Shown: positions 6,777 to 8,910 of the stretch, one piece after another
Position numbering within the stretch: position 1 is the first letter of the stretch
How the letters are laid out: every line of letters begins with the position of its first letter
Assembly (NCBI GenBank): GCA_004560915.1
Contig: SFTR01000036.1
Location: 1 to 8,910, forward strand
Direction: 5' to 3'
Length of the DNA stretch: 8,910 nucleotides
DNA from: a bacterium
GTDB lineage: Bacteria > Bacillota_I > Bacilli_A > RF39 > UBA660
Notes under the pieces: generated by a model
What the model was told of the DNA's origin: nothing
The model's input: the letters and a program-made list of their open reading frames with translations, nothing else
The model's database searches: none
Made by a program: the position numbers and the translations under genes

Positions 6777-8114
6777 ATGAAAATATTAAGTAGTGTATTT
6801 AATGCGCGTAAGAATTTAATAGTAGAAGGAAATATGTTATCAGGTAAAACTACTAATATAATGTTTCCTATAGTAGAAAATATTATATCTAAAAAAGAAG
6901 CCTTTTTAGTAGTAGATTCTAAATATGAATATATAAATCAATATTATAATGAGTTAAAAGAGAATAACTATGATATAATTTTTATAAATTTAAAAAGTGT
7001 ATCTAGAAGTAATGGTTGGAATCCTCTTACATATCCATATAAATTATTTAAGAATGGTGAAGTTGATAGATCACAAGAATATGTTCAAAAAATAGCAGAT
7101 TTGTTATTTGATAGTGAACCTGAAAAAGAGTTATTTATGGCTTTAGTATATGCTCACTATGAAGATGCGGCTAGTACTAAAATAAATTTTAATAGTATTA
7201 AGTATAGTTGTGACTTTTATAATAAAAATAATGGTATTAATGATGTATTAACTGAGTACTTATGTACTAAAGATTATAATAAAAGAAGTAATAATTTTGC
7301 TAGTCAATTTTTATTCTCATCTAAAGAAGATAAAAGTAGAATAGTTTCTAATACTAGAAGTCTACTTAATTATTATACTTCTAAAGATGATGCTTCTATT
7401 TTACTTAATGAAACAAATATTGATTTTGATAAAATAAATACTAAACATACAGCAGTATTCTTAATAGGAATAGATGAAGACAATAAACTTAATAGAGTAT
7501 TATCTATGTTTATAGAACAATTCTATATGATATTACTTGATATGAATATTAATAAGTTTAACTTTGTATTTGATAATATAGATACTATAGATAAATTTAA
7601 TGATTTAAGAAATATTTTATCATCATGTGTATACAAAAATACTAAGACATATTTAGTAACTAGAAGTATAGATGAATTAAAGAATAATTATGGAGAATAT
7701 ATACTTAGATTATGTGACACTCTTACTATTAGTGAATCTAAAGTAGAGTTAAGAACTAATGATGAATTTATATCTGAAATAAAGAATTTTAAAAATATAA
7801 ATATAATAAAAAGTAATATAGAATATCCTTCGTTAGATGATAAGACTGCTTATATGTTTGATCTTTCAAAATATTTAAAAGATTATAGAAGAAGTAAATT
7901 ATTAAATAATACTGATAAGATAGTTAATAATTTTGATAAGAAAATTAATAATATAGATTTAAATAATTTAATTAAAAAGATTGATGATAAATTAGAAGAA
8001 CTTGATAAACAAGATATTGAAAAACAAAAAGAGGATAAAGCTAAGATAATTGATATAGATAAATATATTAAAAAGATAGATTCTAAAATAGAAGAACTTG
8101 AACAAGATAAATAA
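6777..8114 (+). CDS. Soluble, divergent VirD4/TraG-like P-loop ATPase with C-terminal coiled coil
   Basis: 445 aa with a strong ribosome binding site. The Walker A motif GNMLSGKT (18-25) comes almost at once, followed by FLVVDSKYEYINQYYNELKENNYDIIFINL and NGWNPL, which match the VirD4/TraG coupling-protein pattern (VVTDPKGE, KGYKIKVFNL, DGYNPF). Residues 263-305 (FVFDNIDTI...IDELKNNYG) match the Walker B and sensor region LLDEFANI...LSQLKALYG. The catalytic Glu after the Walker B Asp is Asn (D266-N267), and the sensor Gln is also gone (VTRS). There are no TM helices at the N-terminus, unlike true coupling proteins, and no relaxase or other conjugation gene in the window. The C-terminus is highly charged coiled coil with a near-duplicate (IKKIDDKLEELD at 399-410 and IKKIDSKIEELE at 431-442). 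It was probably derived from a T4SS coupling protein and recruited to another job. It may bind ATP without efficient hydrolysis. It is a single-gene unit between two terminators. Confidence 0.75.
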   Translation: MKILSSVFNARKNLIVEGNMLSGKTTNIMFPIVENIISKKEAFLVVDSKYEYINQYYNELKENNYDIIFINLKSVSRSNGWNPLTYPYKLFKNGEVDRSQEYVQKIADLLFDSEPEKELFMALVYAHYEDAASTKINFNSIKYSCDFYNKNNGINDVLTEYLCTKDYNKRSNNFASQFLFSSKEDKSRIVSNTRSLLNYYTSKDDASILLNETNIDFDKINTKHTAVFLIGIDEDNKLNRVLSMFIEQFYMILLDMNINKFNFVFDNIDTIDKFNDLRNILSSCVYKNTKTYLVTRSIDELKNNYGEYILRLCDTLTISESKVELRTNDEFISEIKNFKNINIIKSNIEYPSLDDKTAYMFDLSKYLKDYRRSKLLNNTDKIVNNFDKKINNIDLNNLIKKIDDKLEELDKQDIEKQKEDKAKIIDIDKYIKKIDSKIEELEQDK

Positions 8115-8127
8115 AATCTTGTTTTTT
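8101..8127 (+). terminator. Intrinsic terminator overlapping the end of the VirD4/TraG-like gene
   Basis: An 8-bp stem pairs AACAAGAT (8101-8108) with ATCTTGTT (8116-8123) across AAATAAA, and a T-run reaches 8127. The left arm lies in the last codons of the gene and the loop holds its TAA (8112-8114), so coding sequence and terminator share bases. Confidence 0.8.
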
Positions 8128-8150
8128 AACTTTTTAAAAATAATATATTG

Positions 8151-8159
8151 TGTTATTAT
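8151..8159 (+). promoter_or_regulatory. Extended -10 promoter of the M3-like peptidase gene
   Basis: TGtTATTAT (hexamer 8154-8159) is the same extended -10 as upstream of 6777. The expected transcription start, about 8165-8167, falls at the GGGGG ribosome binding site (8166-8170), which ends 7 nt before ATG 8178. The leader would be only about 12 nt, shorter than in the other two transcripts. The -35 region is T/A-rich without a clear box. Confidence 0.55.
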
Positions 8160-8177
8160 AGTTTTGGGGGATAAGAT

Positions 8178-8910
8178 ATGGAAATAAATAAACAACTTTT
8201 AAATGATGATTTGAAAAAATTAAGAAGATATTTTTTAGGACATCCTTCTAATGATTCGATTAAACATGATTATTTTTGCTATACAACTTTTAGAAATTTA
8301 TATGAGATAACAACTGGTATTAAATTGGAAGATGAAAATTTATTTTTAAGACCTGATAGAGTACAAGAATTATTAAATAATAAAGCATATAGAGATTGTG
8401 ATAGATTTTGTGATTATTTAGATGAATATTTATATACTTGGTATACACTTTTTGATAATTATTGTGATGAGTTAGATAAAGTAGGGTGTATAGATGTACC
8501 ATTTTCTTCTTGTTTTAGAAACTATAGTGAAAAGGATTTTAAAGATATATTATTAGGTTTTTATTCTACTTTTGGTGAAAAGGAGTATCAATTAGTTAAG
8601 AGATATTTTGATGAAGGAAGAGTAGGAACAGGAATAGAAATTGAAACTGGAGATGGAATGTTTATAGGGTGTATTCATAATAAGAGTGGATATATAATAA
8701 CTGAACAGGAGAAACTTAATACTTATACTCATAGTATTCTTGCTCATGAGTTTGGTCATGCAATAGATAGAGAATTCTTTATGTTTCCTCAAGATAAAGT
8801 TTTACCATTCTTTAATGATACATTCTTAGAAGTACCTTCTGCATTCTTTGAAGTAGCTTTTTATGATTATTTACTTAGAAATAAAATAGATGTAGATGGG
8901 GCTAGAATAC
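8178..8910 (+). CDS. M3-like (oligoendopeptidase F/thimet type) zinc metallopeptidase, 3' partial
   Basis: The frame opens MEINKQLLNDDLKK and stays open for 244 codons to the window edge, so the C-terminus is missing. The N-terminal ~185 residues are mostly helical and charged, with no signal peptide or TM segment, so the protein should act in the cytosol, as M3 oligopeptidases do. HEFGH (190-194) is the zinc site. FLEVPSAFFE begins 22 residues after it, with E218 lying 24 residues past the second His; in thimet-type enzymes the Glu ligand sits about 25 past and in a similar ExxS(x)xxE context, so the M3 clan is favoured over other HExxH families. The stretch before the motif (TYTHSILAHEFGHAI) also suits M3. 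The overall length of about 190 residues before the motif is shorter than in usual M3 enzymes (several hundred), so this is a short or divergent member. It has its own promoter, separate from the ATPase gene upstream. Confidence 0.75.
   Translation, partial: MEINKQLLNDDLKKLRRYFLGHPSNDSIKHDYFCYTTFRNLYEITTGIKLEDENLFLRPDRVQELLNNKAYRDCDRFCDYLDEYLYTWYTLFDNYCDELDKVGCIDVPFSSCFRNYSEKDFKDILLGFYSTFGEKEYQLVKRYFDEGRVGTGIEIETGDGMFIGCIHNKSGYIITEQEKLNTYTHSILAHEFGHAIDREFFMFPQDKVLPFFNDTFLEVPSAFFEVAFYDYLLRNKIDVDGARI

Noticed and set aside
6777..8114. Evidence for a conjugative element or type IV secretion locus
   Set aside because: Only a degenerate soluble coupling-protein homologue is present; no relaxase, VirB4, integrase, attachment site or direct repeats are visible here.
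7992..8792. Three - strand open frames (7992-8195, 8320-8502, 8592-8792)
   Set aside because: They are low-complexity mirror frames of the ATPase tail and the M3-like peptidase, without ribosome binding sites or recognisable motifs.

Overview
The window is very AT-rich (roughly three quarters A+T by eye), with short gaps, Shine-Dalgarno sites and simple hairpin-plus-U terminators. It looks like a low-GC Firmicutes or Mollicutes-like chromosome, perhaps a gut RF39/Bacilli-type bacterium; that placement is inference from composition and protein style. Tryptophan is written TGG throughout and TGA closes one gene, so the standard bacterial code (table 11) fits. All seven protein-coding regions are on the + strand. 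There is no gene-free stretch over 100 bases, and I see no tRNA, rRNA, CRISPR array or insertion sequence.

Region 1 (1-1357): an open frame that enters from outside the window. It begins with the lipobox and first residues of a secreted lipoprotein and then passes, without a stop, into a seryl-tRNA synthetase that has lost its own N-terminus. It is closed by a clear terminator. This is either a real deletion fusion or an assembly chimera.

Region 2 (1379-6715): a tight four-gene operon with one visible promoter (extended -10) and one terminator. In order it encodes: (a) a zinc-ribbon/TM protein with an outside metalloprotease domain resembling the anthrax lethal factor catalytic domain; (b) a membrane-tethered or secreted HtrA/trypsin-like protein in which all three catalytic positions appear replaced; (c) a TM-anchored protein with three apparent PsbP/Mog1-like domains; (d) a zinc-ribbon/TM protein with one such domain. 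Gaps are 0 nt, a 4-nt ATGA overlap and 16 nt, so coupled translation is likely. All four put large domains outside the membrane, and the first and last share a cytoplasmic zinc ribbon. This is the best candidate in the window for an undescribed cell-surface system: one probably active protease, one probable pseudo-protease and four possible binding domains. Its function is unknown.

Region 3 (6741-8127): a single gene for a soluble, divergent VirD4/TraG-like P-loop ATPase with an intact Walker A but a degenerate Walker B and no membrane segments. It has its own promoter and a terminator that overlaps its last codons.

Region 4 (8151-8910): the first 244 codons of a cytosolic M3-like (oligoendopeptidase F/thimet type) zinc peptidase, cut by the window end. 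The three visible promoters share an extended -10 of the form TGTTATWAT, and two are nearly identical through to the ribosome binding site.
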